Assembly (NCBI RefSeq): GCF_019933235.1
Contig: NZ_CP082945.1
Span: forward strand, 5,803,501 to 5,867,500
DNA length: 64,000 nt
Direction of reading: 5' to 3'
From: Streptomyces angustmyceticus
GTDB taxonomy: Bacteria; Actinomycetota; Actinomycetes; Streptomycetales; Streptomycetaceae
Shown here one piece after another: positions 54,549-63,437 of the stretch; the stretch's first letter is position 1; each line of letters opens with the position of its first letter. A program made the translations under genes and the position numbers. The notes under the pieces are model-generated. The model was not told where the DNA came from. It ran no database searches and saw only the letters and a list, made by a program, of their open reading frames with translations.

Positions 54549-56108
54549 ATGCCATCCGCCACCGGCTTCACCAGTTACGCCGACGCCCTCCTCGCCGCCC
54601 TCGCCCGCGACCCGTCCCGCACCGCGGTGACCGTGGGGGAGAGCGGCGAGGAGATCACCGCGGGCGCCCTGCACGCCACCGTCCACCGCATGGCGGCGGT
54701 CCTCGGCGGCCGGGGCATCGGCCGCGACCGGACCGTCTGCCTCCTCAGCGGCAACCGCCCCGAGGCGCTCGCCGCCCGCTACGCCGCGAGCCTCCTCGGC
54801 GCCCGGGTGGTCTTCCTCTACGACGGCATGGCCGCCGAGATCCTGGCCCGGATCGCCGGCAGCGTGGAGGCCGCCCTGCTGCTCGTCGACCCGGCCCTGC
54901 ACACCACCGCACGGGAGCTGCTCCGGCACACCCCGGGCCCGCTCCCCGCGGTGATGACGCTGGGGGAGGGCGCCGCCGACCTCGGCCCCGACCTGCTCGC
55001 CGCCGCTGCCGCGCTGCCCGCCACCCCCGAGGTGCCGAGCGCCGCCCGCCCCGGGGACGACTGGTGCATCCGGCACACCGGAGGCACCACCGGCGTCCCC
55101 AAGGGCGTCCGGATGCGGCACGCCCCGTACGCCGAGATGGTGCTCCACCAGCGCATGGCGGCCGCCGGCGATCCGCCCCGCTTCCTGGCCTGCACCCCGC
55201 TCGCCCACCTCGCGGGCATCCTGGCCGACGCCACGCTCGTGGCCGGCGGCACCGTCGTGCTGCACCGCGTCTTCGACCCCGCCGCCGTGCTCGCCGCCGT
55301 CGCCCGCCACCGCATCACCCACCTCTGGCTGCTGCCCCCGCTCCTCTACCGGCTCCTCGACGACCCCGCCCTGCCCACCACCGACCTCGGCTCCCTCACC
55401 CGCATCACCTACGGCGGCTGCCCGGCCTCCCCGGCGCGGCTGGCGCGGGCCGCCGAGGTCTTCGGCCCGGTCCTGTTCGGGATGTACGGCCAGGCCGAGG
55501 CGATGTCGATCACCGAGGCCGGCCCGGAGGACCACCTGCGCACCGGACCCGGCGGACGGATCACCGTCGGCCGCCCGCTGCCCGGCGTGACACTGGCCGT
55601 GCGCGACGCGGACGGGCGGGACCTGCCGGCGGGGGAGCGGGGCGAGGTCCACGTCCGCTCCGCCGGGGTGATGAACGGCTACTGGAAGCAGCCCGAGGCG
55701 ACCGCGCGGGTGCTGGCCGGCGACGGCTGGCTGCGCACCGGAGACGTCGGGGTGCTGGACGACGAGGGGCGGCTCTACCTCGTCGACCGGGTCAAGGACG
55801 TGATCATCGTCGTGGGCGGGCACGTCCACCCAGCGGAGGTCGAGGACCTGCTGCACACCCACCCGGCGGTCGCCCACTGCGCGGTCTACGGGGTGCGCGG
55901 GGCGGACGAGACGGAGGAGGTGCACGCCGCGGTCGTCCCCGCCCCGGGCCGGACGGTGGACGCCGCCGGTCTCCGCGCTTTCGTCACGGAGCACACGGGC
56001 GCCCTGTACGCCCCGGCGGTCGTCCGGTTCCTCGACGCCATCCCCCTCACCCCGGTGGGCAAACCGGACCGCGCGCTGCTGCGCGCGACGGCCGCGAAGG
56101 GGCGCTGA
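54549..56108 (+). CDS. AMP-dependent synthetase/acyl-CoA ligase
   Basis: 519 residues. ANL-family core motifs: HTGGTTGVPKG (P-loop, about residue 176), YGGCPASPARL, FGMYGQAEAMSITE, GWLRTGDVGVLDDEGRLYLV and PVGKPDRALLR (C-terminal Lys). Activates a carboxylate as an acyl-adenylate, then CoA thioester. Acid unknown; the FLYDGMAAEIL segment and hydrophobic pocket favour an aliphatic or aryl acid. Same strand as the oxidoreductase, with an operon-like gap of 66 bp, and a FadH enzyme is encoded close by. Confidence 0.92.
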   Translation: MPSATGFTSYADALLAALARDPSRTAVTVGESGEEITAGALHATVHRMAAVLGGRGIGRDRTVCLLSGNRPEALAARYAASLLGARVVFLYDGMAAEILARIAGSVEAALLLVDPALHTTARELLRHTPGPLPAVMTLGEGAADLGPDLLAAAAALPATPEVPSAARPGDDWCIRHTGGTTGVPKGVRMRHAPYAEMVLHQRMAAAGDPPRFLACTPLAHLAGILADATLVAGGTVVLHRVFDPAAVLAAVARHRITHLWLLPPLLYRLLDDPALPTTDLGSLTRITYGGCPASPARLARAAEVFGPVLFGMYGQAEAMSITEAGPEDHLRTGPGGRITVGRPLPGVTLAVRDADGRDLPAGERGEVHVRSAGVMNGYWKQPEATARVLAGDGWLRTGDVGVLDDEGRLYLVDRVKDVIIVVGGHVHPAEVEDLLHTHPAVAHCAVYGVRGADETEEVHAAVVPAPGRTVDAAGLRAFVTEHTGALYAPAVVRFLDAIPLTPVGKPDRALLRATAAKGR

Positions 56109-56146
56109 GAAAGGCCGCCGACACGGCCCTCCCAAGGGCGTCAAAT

Positions 56147-56167
56147 CCCCTCTGGCCAGGGGCTTTT
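56147..56167 (+). terminator. Hairpin with T-run after the acyl-CoA ligase
   Basis: CCCCT / AGGGG with a 6-nt loop followed by CTTTT. A short rho-independent terminator, overlapping the start of the next promoter. Confidence 0.5.
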
Positions 56168-56188
56168 GTCAGTGCCCGGCAGTAGAAT
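56166..56188 (+). promoter_or_regulatory. RecA-independent DNA-damage (PafBC-type) promoter, exact match
   Basis: TTGTCAGTG (56166-56174), 8 bases CCCGGCAG, TAGAAT (56183-56188). It fits TTGTCRGTG-N8-TAnnnT fully. It should initiate around 56195, ahead of the gene at 56235. Confidence 0.7.
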
Positions 56189-56234
56189 GGGAACCAGTCA
56201 GTGAGGGTTCATCCACCGCTCCAGGAGGTCGCCG

Positions 56235-56507
56235 ATGGCCGCTGCCACACTCATGACGAAGTCTCTCCCGGCCCACCCGCTGCCCAAGAAGCCGCTGCCC
56301 GCCGGATGGCCGCGCGAACGCTACGAATCGCACAACCGCCGCCTGAAGGCCATGCGGCTCGCCATAGCCCTGCTCGACACCGGCGTCTACCGCCCCGAGC
56401 AGGCCCACAACCGCACGATCCGCAGCACCGCGGCCGAGATCGGGGTCCACGCCCCGTCCGACACCACCTGCCGCATGGTGCGCGCCCTCCTCTACGACCA
56501 CTGCTGA
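56235..56507 (+). CDS. Hypothetical 90-residue protein, DNA-damage promoter
   Basis: Small basic protein: PLPKKPLPAGWPRERYESHN, then RLKAMRLAIALLDTGVYRPE, and VHAPSDTTCRMVRALLYDHC. No known family; probably helical, possibly DNA-binding given its charge. AGGAGG at ideal spacing before ATG 56235. The exact PafBC-type promoter upstream suggests a damage-response role. A strong hairpin terminator follows its stop. Confidence 0.75.
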   Translation: MAAATLMTKSLPAHPLPKKPLPAGWPRERYESHNRRLKAMRLAIALLDTGVYRPEQAHNRTIRSTAAEIGVHAPSDTTCRMVRALLYDHC

Positions 56508-56528
56508 CGGACGGCCGGCACACCAACA

Positions 56529-56567
56529 GGGCGGCCGTCCCCGGGACTTCCCCGGGGACGGCCGCCC
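56529..56567. terminator. Bidirectional hairpin terminator
   Basis: Perfect 17-bp stem GGGCGGCCGTCCCCGGG / CCCGGGGACGGCCGCCC with a 5-nt loop, between the convergent 56235 gene and the PadR gene. Confidence 0.85.
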
Positions 56568-56576
56568 CTCGCCCGC

Positions 56577-57158
56577 TCACCCGGCCGGGCCGTCGCCCGG
56601 ACCCTCGGGCCCGTCCTCCGCGGCGGCGTCCAGCTCCGTCACCTCCGCCAGCGCCTGGGCCAGCCACTCCACCCAGAACGTCTCCAGCCCGATCCCGGCC
56701 CGCAGCACCAGCCGCCGCAGCCGGTCCTCGGGATCGGTCGCGGCCCCGAAGTCGCGGTCCTCGATCTCCTCGTACTCCGCCAGCTGCCGCCGGTGCAGCG
56801 TCAGATGCCGCCGCAGCTCCTCGTCGAGTCCGGCCCGCCCCACCACCGCCGACGCGCGCAGCCGCAGCAGCAGCGCGTCCCGGATGGGCTTGGAGTCCTG
56901 CTCGCCGCCGGCCCAGCGGGTCAGCTCGCGCCGGCCCGCGGGCAGCACCTCGAACTCCTTCTTCTGCCCGCGGGACGGCTGCGCGCTCGGCAGCGCCCGG
57001 ATGAACCCGGCCTGCTCCAGCTTTCCCAGCTCGCGATAGATCTGCTGGTGCGTGGCCGACCAGAAGTAGCCGATCGACCGGTCGAACCTGCGGGTCAGCG
57101 CCAGCCCCGACGACGGCTTCTCCAGCAGGGCGGTGAGGATGGCGTGCGGGAGTGACAT
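56577..57158 (-). CDS. PadR-family transcriptional regulator
   Basis: 193 residues. PadR winged helix: HAILTALLEKPSSGLALTRR, GYFWSATHQQIYRELGKLEQ, AGFIRALPSAQ. A C-terminal Vir_act_alpha_C-like helical region (LHRRQLAEYEEIEDRDF) follows, then an acidic tail. It is cotranscribed with fadH (28-bp gap) and probably represses the operon through the palindrome at 59257-59276. Ligand unknown. Confidence 0.9.
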   Translation of the reverse strand: MSLPHAILTALLEKPSSGLALTRRFDRSIGYFWSATHQQIYRELGKLEQAGFIRALPSAQPSRGQKKEFEVLPAGRRELTRWAGGEQDSKPIRDALLLRLRASAVVGRAGLDEELRRHLTLHRRQLAEYEEIEDRDFGAATDPEDRLRRLVLRAGIGLETFWVEWLAQALAEVTELDAAAEDGPEGPGDGPAG

Positions 57159-57186
57159 ACGGCAATCCTAGGCAGCCGGCGGCAGG

Positions 57187-59202
57187 TCACAGCGCCGCCG
57201 CCAGCTCCGTCCCCTGCGCGATGGCGCGCTTGGCGTCCAGCTCCGCCGCGACGTCCGCGCCGCCGATGAGGTGCACGGCGCGCCCCTCGGCCCGCAGCTC
57301 CTCGTACAGGTCCCGGCGCGGCTCCTGCCCGGTGCACAGCACCACGGTGTCCACGGGCAGCGTGCCGGGCGTGCCGTCGACGGTGACGTGCAGGCCCTCG
57401 TCGTCGATCCGGTCGTACGTCGCCCCGGCGACCATGGTCACGCCCCGGTGCCGCAGCTCCGCGCGGTGGATCCAGCCGGTGGTCTTGCCGAGGCCGGCGC
57501 CGACCTTCGACGCCTTGCGCTGCAGCAGGTGCACCTGGCGCGGGGGCGTGGGCCGCTCGGGCGCCCGCAGCCCGCCGCGCTCGCCGTACGACGTGTCGAC
57601 GCCCCAGGCGCGGAAGTACGTCTCCGGGTCCTGGCTCGCCGCGTCGCCGGCGTCGGTGAGGAACTCCGCGATGTCGAAGCCGATGCCCCCGGCCCCGATG
57701 ACCGCGACCCGCTCGCCGACCGGCGCGCCGTCGCGCAGCACGTCGAGGTAGCTGACGACGCTCGGGTGGTCGATCCCCTCGATCTGCGGGGTGCGCGGGG
57801 TGACACCGGTGGCGACCACGACCTCGTCGTACCCGTCGAGGTCCCCCGCCGCCACGGGGGTGTTCAGCCGGACGTCGACGCCCTGCCGCACCAGCTGCGT
57901 ACGGAAGTAGCGCAGCGTCTCCTCGAACTCCTCCTTGCCCGGCACCCGCTTGGCGAGGTTCAGCTGCCCGCCGATCTCGGCCGCGGCGTCGAACAGGGTG
58001 ACCTCGTGGCCGCGCTCGGCGGCGGACACGGCACAGGCGAGCCCGGCCGGCCCGGCGCCGACCACCGCGAGGCGCTTGCGCCGCCGGGTCGGGGAGAGGA
58101 CCAGCTCGGTCTCGTGGCACGCCCGCGGGTTGACCAGGCAGGACGTGATCTTCCCGCTGAAGGTGTGGTCGAGGCAGGCCTGGTTGCAGCCGATGCAGGT
58201 GTTGATCTCCTCGGCCCGGCCGTCCTGCGCCTTGTTGACGAAGTCCGGGTCGGCGAGGAAGGGCCGGGCCAGCGACACCATGTCGGCGCGCCCGTCCGCG
58301 AGCAGTTCCTCGGCCACCTCGGGGGTGTTGATGCGGTTGCTGGTCACCAGGGGGATGGTGACCGAGCCCATCAGCCGCTTGGTCACCCAGGTGTAGGCGC
58401 CGCGCGGCACCGAGGTGACGATGGTGGGGATGCGGGCCTCGTGCCAGCCGATGCCGGTGTTGATGATCGTGGCACCGGCCGCCTCGATCTCCTTGGCGAG
58501 CGCCACCACCTCCTCCAGCGTCGAACCGCCCGGGACGAGGTCCAGCATGGAGAGCCGGTAGATCAGGATGAAGTCCGTGCCGACGCGCTCCCGGGTGCGG
58601 CGGACGATCTCCAGCGGGAAGCGCACCCGGTTCTCGTACGAGCCGCCCCAGCGGTCGGTGCGCCGGTTGGTGGCGCCGGCGATGAACTCGTTGATCAGGT
58701 AGCCCTCGGAGCCCATGATCTCGACGCCGTCGTAACCCGCGGACTTGGCCAGCTCCGCCGCCCGCACGTAGTCCTCGACGGTCTGCTCGACCTCGTCGTC
58801 GGTGAGCTCGTTCGGCACGAAGGGGCTGATGGGCGCCTGGATCGCGCTGGGGGCCACCAGATCGGCGTGGTACGCGTACCGCCCGAAGTGCAGGATCTGC
58901 ATCGCGATCCGGCCGCCCGCGGCGTGCACCGCGTCGGTCACCGCGCGGTGCTGCGCCGCCTCCTCCTCGGTGGTCAGCTTGGCCCCGCCGTCGTACGGCC
59001 GTCCCGCCTCGTTGGGCGCGATGCCGCCGGTCACCATCAGGCCGACGCCGCCGCGCGCCCGGGCCGCGTAGAAGGCGGCCATCCGCGCGAAGCCGTTCTC
59101 CGCCTCCTCCAGGCCGACGTGCATCGACCCCATCAGGACCCGGTTGGGAAGGGTGGTGAACCCGAGGTCGAGCGGGCTCATCAGGTGCGGGTACTGGGTC
59201 AT
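57187..59202 (-). CDS. fadH: NADPH-dependent 2,4-dienoyl-CoA reductase (FadH type)
   Basis: 671 residues. N-terminal FMN barrel (LPNRVLMGSMHVGLEEAENG, RYAYHADLVAPSAI, RRTDRWGGSYENRVRF), a 4Fe-4S cluster site CIGCNQACLDHTFSG...CLVNP (from about residue 338), and a C-terminal FAD/NAD(P) half (VVGAGPAGLAC near 380). Electrons pass NADPH-FAD-4Fe4S-FMN to reduce dienoyl-CoA from unsaturated fatty acids. Cytosolic. Operon with PadR; divergent oxygenase gene. Family neighbours include trimethylamine dehydrogenase, so the substrate could differ, but the full-length match is to FadH. Confidence 0.92.
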   Translation of the reverse strand: MTQYPHLMSPLDLGFTTLPNRVLMGSMHVGLEEAENGFARMAAFYAARARGGVGLMVTGGIAPNEAGRPYDGGAKLTTEEEAAQHRAVTDAVHAAGGRIAMQILHFGRYAYHADLVAPSAIQAPISPFVPNELTDDEVEQTVEDYVRAAELAKSAGYDGVEIMGSEGYLINEFIAGATNRRTDRWGGSYENRVRFPLEIVRRTRERVGTDFILIYRLSMLDLVPGGSTLEEVVALAKEIEAAGATIINTGIGWHEARIPTIVTSVPRGAYTWVTKRLMGSVTIPLVTSNRINTPEVAEELLADGRADMVSLARPFLADPDFVNKAQDGRAEEINTCIGCNQACLDHTFSGKITSCLVNPRACHETELVLSPTRRRKRLAVVGAGPAGLACAVSAAERGHEVTLFDAAAEIGGQLNLAKRVPGKEEFEETLRYFRTQLVRQGVDVRLNTPVAAGDLDGYDEVVVATGVTPRTPQIEGIDHPSVVSYLDVLRDGAPVGERVAVIGAGGIGFDIAEFLTDAGDAASQDPETYFRAWGVDTSYGERGGLRAPERPTPPRQVHLLQRKASKVGAGLGKTTGWIHRAELRHRGVTMVAGATYDRIDDEGLHVTVDGTPGTLPVDTVVLCTGQEPRRDLYEELRAEGRAVHLIGGADVAAELDAKRAIAQGTELAAAL

Positions 59203-59256
59203 GGGGCCCTCCTGGCGCGGTGGTGGTGACAGCAGTTGTAGACCAGCCGGAGAGCC

Positions 59257-59276
59257 TTATGCAACAAGTTGCATAA
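59257..59276. promoter_or_regulatory. Probable PadR operator
   Basis: TTATGCAAC-AA-GTTGCATAA perfect palindrome, 55 bp upstream of fadH and inside the region divergent to the oxygenase. AT-rich core and symmetric TGCAAC arms fit PadR-type sites; assignment is from context. Confidence 0.65.
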
Positions 59277-59562
59277 AACAGTGACGCAGACGACGCGCAC
59301 GACGCCCGGCGCGCCCCCGGGCGCCGCGCCCGCACCGCACGCATCCGCCGCATCGGCGCAGTGTGGCGTATCACAGACAACGCGGCGGGGCTGTGGGAAC
59401 TTCAACTGTGCTGCTCCTCAATGGAGTTGCCGAAGAGCCGAAGGTGCGGGCCGGACGGCGCGCGGACCGCACGGAACGCCTGGTGGGGGCGGCCGGGGCG
59501 AGGCCGCGGGCGGCGGCGGGCATGCGGCTCGGGCCGGTCTGCCCGTACGTGGAGAGGGTCGC
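59277..59562. other. Intergenic upstream of the oxygenase gene
   Basis: No gene visible. TGTGGCGTATCACAGACAACG near 59363 may hold promoter elements. A purine stretch GGAGAGGG precedes 59563. Confidence 0.4.
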
Positions 59563-60432
59563 ATGAGCACTGTGCAAGCCATCACGCTCGACCAGGTGGT
59601 CGACACCGCCCGGTACCCCCTGTCGCAGCTCGACGGCCCCGAGGGGCGGGCCGTGCTGTCCCGCGCCCGGCGCGAACTCTCGGACCTCGGCTGCACCGTG
59701 CTGCCGGACTTCATCCGCCCGTCCCTCCGGGCGACGCTGGAGGACGAGTGCGCGGCCATCGCCCCCCAGGCGCACTACGACGTCGAGACCGTCAACGTCT
59801 ACAACATCGCGGTCGACTCGGACCTGCCCGAGGACCACCCCGGGCGCCGCACCTTCCAGCGGGGCAACGCGTTCGTCGCACGCGACCGCGTCCCCGCCGA
59901 GTCCGTCATCAGCCGGCTCTACTCCCACCCCGCCTTCCAGGACTTCATCGCCCGCTGCTTCGGGCTGCCGCGCCTCCACGAGCTGGCGGACCCGCTCTCC
60001 GGACTGGTCCTCAACGTCGTCGCGCCGGGCATGGAGCACCCCTGGCACTTCGACACCAACGAGTTCACCGTGAGCCTGCTGACCCGCGGCGCCCAGGACG
60101 GCGGCGTCTTCGAGTACTGCCCGAACATCAGGTCCGCCGCGGACGAGAACTTCGACGACGTCCGCGACGTCCTGGACGGCCGGGGCGAGCGGCTGACCCG
60201 GCGCCTCCCCCTGCACCCCGGCGACCTGCAGCTGTTCAAGGGGCGCTATTCGCTCCACCGGGTGAGCCCGGTGCGCGGCGACCTCGCGCGCCACTCCGCG
60301 ATCTTCGCCTACAGCGAGCGCCCCGGCGTCATCGGGAGCGTGGCCCGCACCCGGCAGCTCTTCGGCCGGGTCCTGCCCGAGCACCTGGCGGCCGAGGGCC
60401 GGGCCGTGCGGGGCGACCGGCTGCTGGACTGA
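59563..60432 (+). CDS. Fe(II)/2-oxoglutarate oxygenase (HalD/ArpA-like)
   Basis: 289 residues. Cupin-type facial triad: H162-F-D164 (PWHFDTNEF), distal H232 (SLHRVSP) and 2OG-binding Arg about 11 residues later (R243). The sequence around it (EFTVSLLTRGAQDGGVFEYC, PGDLQLFKGRYSLHRVSP) resembles the ArpA/HalD/BesD group of free-amino-acid hydroxylases and halogenases. Because Asp is kept in HxD, hydroxylation rather than halogenation is expected. No signal peptide. Followed by the carnitine-acyltransferase-like gene with a 156-bp gap, same strand. Substrate not known. Confidence 0.78.
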   Translation: MSTVQAITLDQVVDTARYPLSQLDGPEGRAVLSRARRELSDLGCTVLPDFIRPSLRATLEDECAAIAPQAHYDVETVNVYNIAVDSDLPEDHPGRRTFQRGNAFVARDRVPAESVISRLYSHPAFQDFIARCFGLPRLHELADPLSGLVLNVVAPGMEHPWHFDTNEFTVSLLTRGAQDGGVFEYCPNIRSAADENFDDVRDVLDGRGERLTRRLPLHPGDLQLFKGRYSLHRVSPVRGDLARHSAIFAYSERPGVIGSVARTRQLFGRVLPEHLAAEGRAVRGDRLLD

Positions 60433-60588
60433 CGGCGCGCGCGGACGCGCCGCCACGGCCGTACCTCCGGCGGGACCGGACACGGCCGGTGACGGCGCGA
60501 CCATGAACGAGTGACATCACGGCCGACAGGCCCCACGACCGGAAGCGAGAGAGCAGAATTGAATACCCGTCAGGAAAGGGCAGCAGCC

Positions 60589-62403
60589 ATGACGACCTTC
60601 GCCCACGAGGAGCGCCTCCCACGGGTGCCCCTGCCCACGTTGGAGGCCAGCTGTGAGCGCTTCCTCGCCTGGTGCGCGCCGCTGCTGACCGCCGACGAGC
60701 TGGCCGCGACCGAGGCGGAGGTGACCGCCTTCCTCCGCCCCGGCGGCCCCGGCCGGACGCTGCACGCCGCGCTGGAGGAGTACGACGCCACCGAGGGCGT
60801 CCACAGCTGGCTCGACACCTTCTGGCCCTACCGCTACCTGGGCCGCCGCGACCGGATCGCGCTCAACGCCAACTTCTTCTTCCTCTTCCAGGACCCCCCG
60901 CCGCACCGGCCCCGCACCCAGGTCGAGCGGGCCGCCGGGCTCATCGCCGGAGCCGTCGCCTACAAGCGGCAGCTCGACCAGGAGACCCTCCCGCCGGTGG
61001 CACTGCGCGGCGTGCCCCAGTCGATGGTCCAGAACAAGTACCTGTTCTCCGCCACCCGTATCCCCGGCGCCCGGCAGGACTCCGTCCGCAGCCCCTACAC
61101 CGACGCCTGGCCGGGCCCCTCCGACGCCCGGCACATCGTGGTGTTCCACCGCGGCAGCATGTTCCGGATGGACGTGCTCGGCCCGGACGGCGTCCCGTAC
61201 GGCCTCGACGATCTCGAAGCGGGCCTGCGCGCCGTACAGAAGGCCGGCGCCGAACCGGCCCCCGCCGACACCTCGGTGGGCCACCTCACCACCATGGCCC
61301 GCGCCGAGTGGGCCGCCGCCCGGGAGTCCCTGCGCGCCCGCCACCCCCGCAACGCGGACGCCCTGGAGGACATCGAGACCGCCCTGTTCTGCGTCTGCCT
61401 GGAGGACTTCGCCCCCGCCGGCATCCAGGAGGCCTGTGACGAGCTGCTGTACGGCGACCGCGGCAACCGCTGGTTCGACAAGGCCGTCTCCCTGATCGTC
61501 TTCGCGGACGGCCGGGCGGGCATCAACGTCGAGCACTGCGAGCTGGACGGCACCACCATCCTCGCCTTCACCGACGCCCTGCTCGACACCCCCGCCGAGG
61601 AACACTCCCGCCGCTCCGGAGCCCGCTCCCAGGGCCAGCCCGCCGTCGAGCCGGTCGTCTTCGAGCTGGACGACACCCTCCGCTCCCAGGTGCGCGCCGC
61701 CGCCGAGGCGTTCGCGGAGTACGGGGCGGACACCGCCACCCGCACCGTCTCCTTCGACGACTTCGGCAGCACCACCGCCAAGGCCCTCGGCTCCTCGCCC
61801 GACGCGTTCGTCCAGCTCGCCTACCAGCTGGCCCACCAGCGCGCCAAGGGCCACCTGGGCGCCACCTACGAGTCGATCGCCACCCGCCAGTGGCGGCACG
61901 GCCGCACCGAGGCGATGCGCGTGGTCACCCCGGAGATCCAGGAGTTCGTCGCCGCGATGGAGGACCCGGCGACGGACGCGGAGACCCGCCGGGCCGCGTT
62001 CCGGGCCGCCGCCGCGCAGCACGTCGCCCGCGCCAAGGAGTGCCAGGCCGGTGACGCGCCCGAGCAGCACCTGTGGGAGCTGGAACTCATCCAGCGCCGC
62101 CGCGGAAGCGAACTCGGCGTGACCGAGCAGCCCGCCCTCTACCGGACACCCGGCTGGCTGACGATGCGCGACGACTACCTGAGCACCAGCTCCGCGCCGT
62201 CCGCCAACATCCAGTACTTCGGCTTCGGCTCCACCAGCAGCCGCTGCATCGGCGTCGCCTACGTCCTGCTGCCCGACCGCTTCCACCTCTACCTGAGCAC
62301 CCCGCTGGCCGTCGCCGACCAGATGCTGACGTTCGCCGACCGGCTCCGCGAGGCGGTCGCCGAACTCCGCGAACTGCTGGCGCCGGGGGAGGACGGGGCC
62401 TGA
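60589..62403 (+). CDS. Carnitine/choline O-acyltransferase family protein
   Basis: 604 residues, the size of eukaryotic carnitine acyltransferases. Visible family features: N-terminal LPRVPLPTLEASCERFLAWC and WLDTFWPYRYLGRRDRIALN; catalytic His316 in GINVEHCELDG; the S-T-S motif S532-T533-S534 (YLSTSSAPSANIQYFGFG). The enzyme would move acyl groups between CoA and carnitine, choline or another alcohol. Bacterial members are uncommon. ATG 60589 with GAAAGGG; a TTG 30 bp upstream is possible. Adjacent to an amino-acid-type oxygenase and FadH. Confidence 0.85.
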   Translation: MTTFAHEERLPRVPLPTLEASCERFLAWCAPLLTADELAATEAEVTAFLRPGGPGRTLHAALEEYDATEGVHSWLDTFWPYRYLGRRDRIALNANFFFLFQDPPPHRPRTQVERAAGLIAGAVAYKRQLDQETLPPVALRGVPQSMVQNKYLFSATRIPGARQDSVRSPYTDAWPGPSDARHIVVFHRGSMFRMDVLGPDGVPYGLDDLEAGLRAVQKAGAEPAPADTSVGHLTTMARAEWAAARESLRARHPRNADALEDIETALFCVCLEDFAPAGIQEACDELLYGDRGNRWFDKAVSLIVFADGRAGINVEHCELDGTTILAFTDALLDTPAEEHSRRSGARSQGQPAVEPVVFELDDTLRSQVRAAAEAFAEYGADTATRTVSFDDFGSTTAKALGSSPDAFVQLAYQLAHQRAKGHLGATYESIATRQWRHGRTEAMRVVTPEIQEFVAAMEDPATDAETRRAAFRAAAAQHVARAKECQAGDAPEQHLWELELIQRRRGSELGVTEQPALYRTPGWLTMRDDYLSTSSAPSANIQYFGFGSTSSRCIGVAYVLLPDRFHLYLSTPLAVADQMLTFADRLREAVAELRELLAPGEDGA

Positions 62404-62417
62404 CCGCTCGCACCACC

Positions 62418-62471
62418 GGACGGCGGCGGGCCGGTCAGGGACCCTGCCCCCCGACCGGCCCGCCGCCGTCC
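62418..62471. terminator. Bidirectional hairpin terminator between CrAT and fpg
   Basis: 19-bp perfect stem GGACGGCGGCGGGCCGGTC / GACCGGCCCGCCGCCGTCC between convergent genes. Confidence 0.85.
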
Positions 62472-62510
62472 GCCCTGCCCGGCACCCCGCTTTTCCCCCG
62501 CCTGCTCCGC

Positions 62511-63380
62511 CTACTTCAGCAACCGGGACATCCGCCGGTCCGCGAGCACCTTGCCCCCGGTCTGGCAGCCCGGGCAGTACTGCATCGACCAGTCGCTGAA
62601 CGACACCTCACGGATGGTGTCCCCGCACACCGGGCACGCCTCCCCCTTCCGCCCGTGCACCCGCAGCCCGCTCCTCTTCTCCGCCTTGAGGTCCTTGAGC
62701 GCCAGCCCCCGCGACCGCTCCACCGCCGCGGCGAGCGTCGTGCCGATGGCCTCGTGGAGCCGCGCCACCTCCTCCGCCGAGAGCCGGGCGGCCGGCTTGA
62801 ACGGCGACATCCTCGCCGCGTGCAGAATCTCGTCCGAGTACGCGTTCCCGATCCCGGCGATCACGCTCTGATCCCGCAGCACCCCCTTGATCTGCCGGCC
62901 TTCCCCCGCCAGCAGCCCCGCGAACGCCTCCGCCGTGAAATCGCCGGAGAGCGGATCCGGCCCGAGCCGCGCGATCCCCGGCACCTCCTCCACCTCCCGC
63001 ACGACATACACCGCCAGGTGCTTCTGACTCCCGGCCTCGGTCACCTCGAACCCCGCACCGTCATCGGGCTCCCCGAGCCGCACCCGCAACGCCAGCCGCC
63101 CCTTCCCCGGCCGCGGCGGCACGGCCGGCAGCCGCTCGCTCCACCGCACCCACCCCGCCCGCGCGAGGTGCATGACCAGGTGCAGCTCCCCGGCCCCGAG
63201 ATCGAGGAACTTCCCGTGCCGGCGCACCACGTCGAACGCCCGCCCTTCGAGCGCGGTGAGCGGCGGCTCGTACGTCTTCAGCGCATGAACGGAAACCGGA
63301 TACACCCGCTCGACGACCCGCCCCACGACATGCTCACCCAGGAACCGCGCGAGCGACTCGACCTCCGGCAATTCAGGCAT
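62511..63380 (-). CDS. Formamidopyrimidine-DNA glycosylase / Nei family
   Basis: 289 residues. Begins MPELPEVESLARFLGE (catalytic Pro2, Glu3), RRHGKFLDLG (Lys), GIGNAYSDEILHAARMSP (helix-2-turn-helix) and a C-terminal zinc finger CPVCG...YCPGCQ. Excises oxidised bases (8-oxoG or pyrimidines) and cleaves the strand by beta/delta elimination. ATG 63380 chosen, since the longer frame covers the Nudix fragment region. The C terminus KVLADRRMSRLLK is family-like. Fpg versus Nei specificity not settled by eye. Confidence 0.92.
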   Translation of the reverse strand: MPELPEVESLARFLGEHVVGRVVERVYPVSVHALKTYEPPLTALEGRAFDVVRRHGKFLDLGAGELHLVMHLARAGWVRWSERLPAVPPRPGKGRLALRVRLGEPDDGAGFEVTEAGSQKHLAVYVVREVEEVPGIARLGPDPLSGDFTAEAFAGLLAGEGRQIKGVLRDQSVIAGIGNAYSDEILHAARMSPFKPAARLSAEEVARLHEAIGTTLAAAVERSRGLALKDLKAEKRSGLRVHGRKGEACPVCGDTIREVSFSDWSMQYCPGCQTGGKVLADRRMSRLLK

Positions 63381-63437
63381 AACGCCAGTGTGCCTCGGAA
63401 GCGCGGGGGGCACCGGTCGCGGCTGGGGGGCGGAGGC

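Noticed and set aside
59563..60432. Halogenase
   Set aside because: The facial triad keeps Asp164 (HFD); halogenases of this group have Gly or Ala there to leave a site for chloride.
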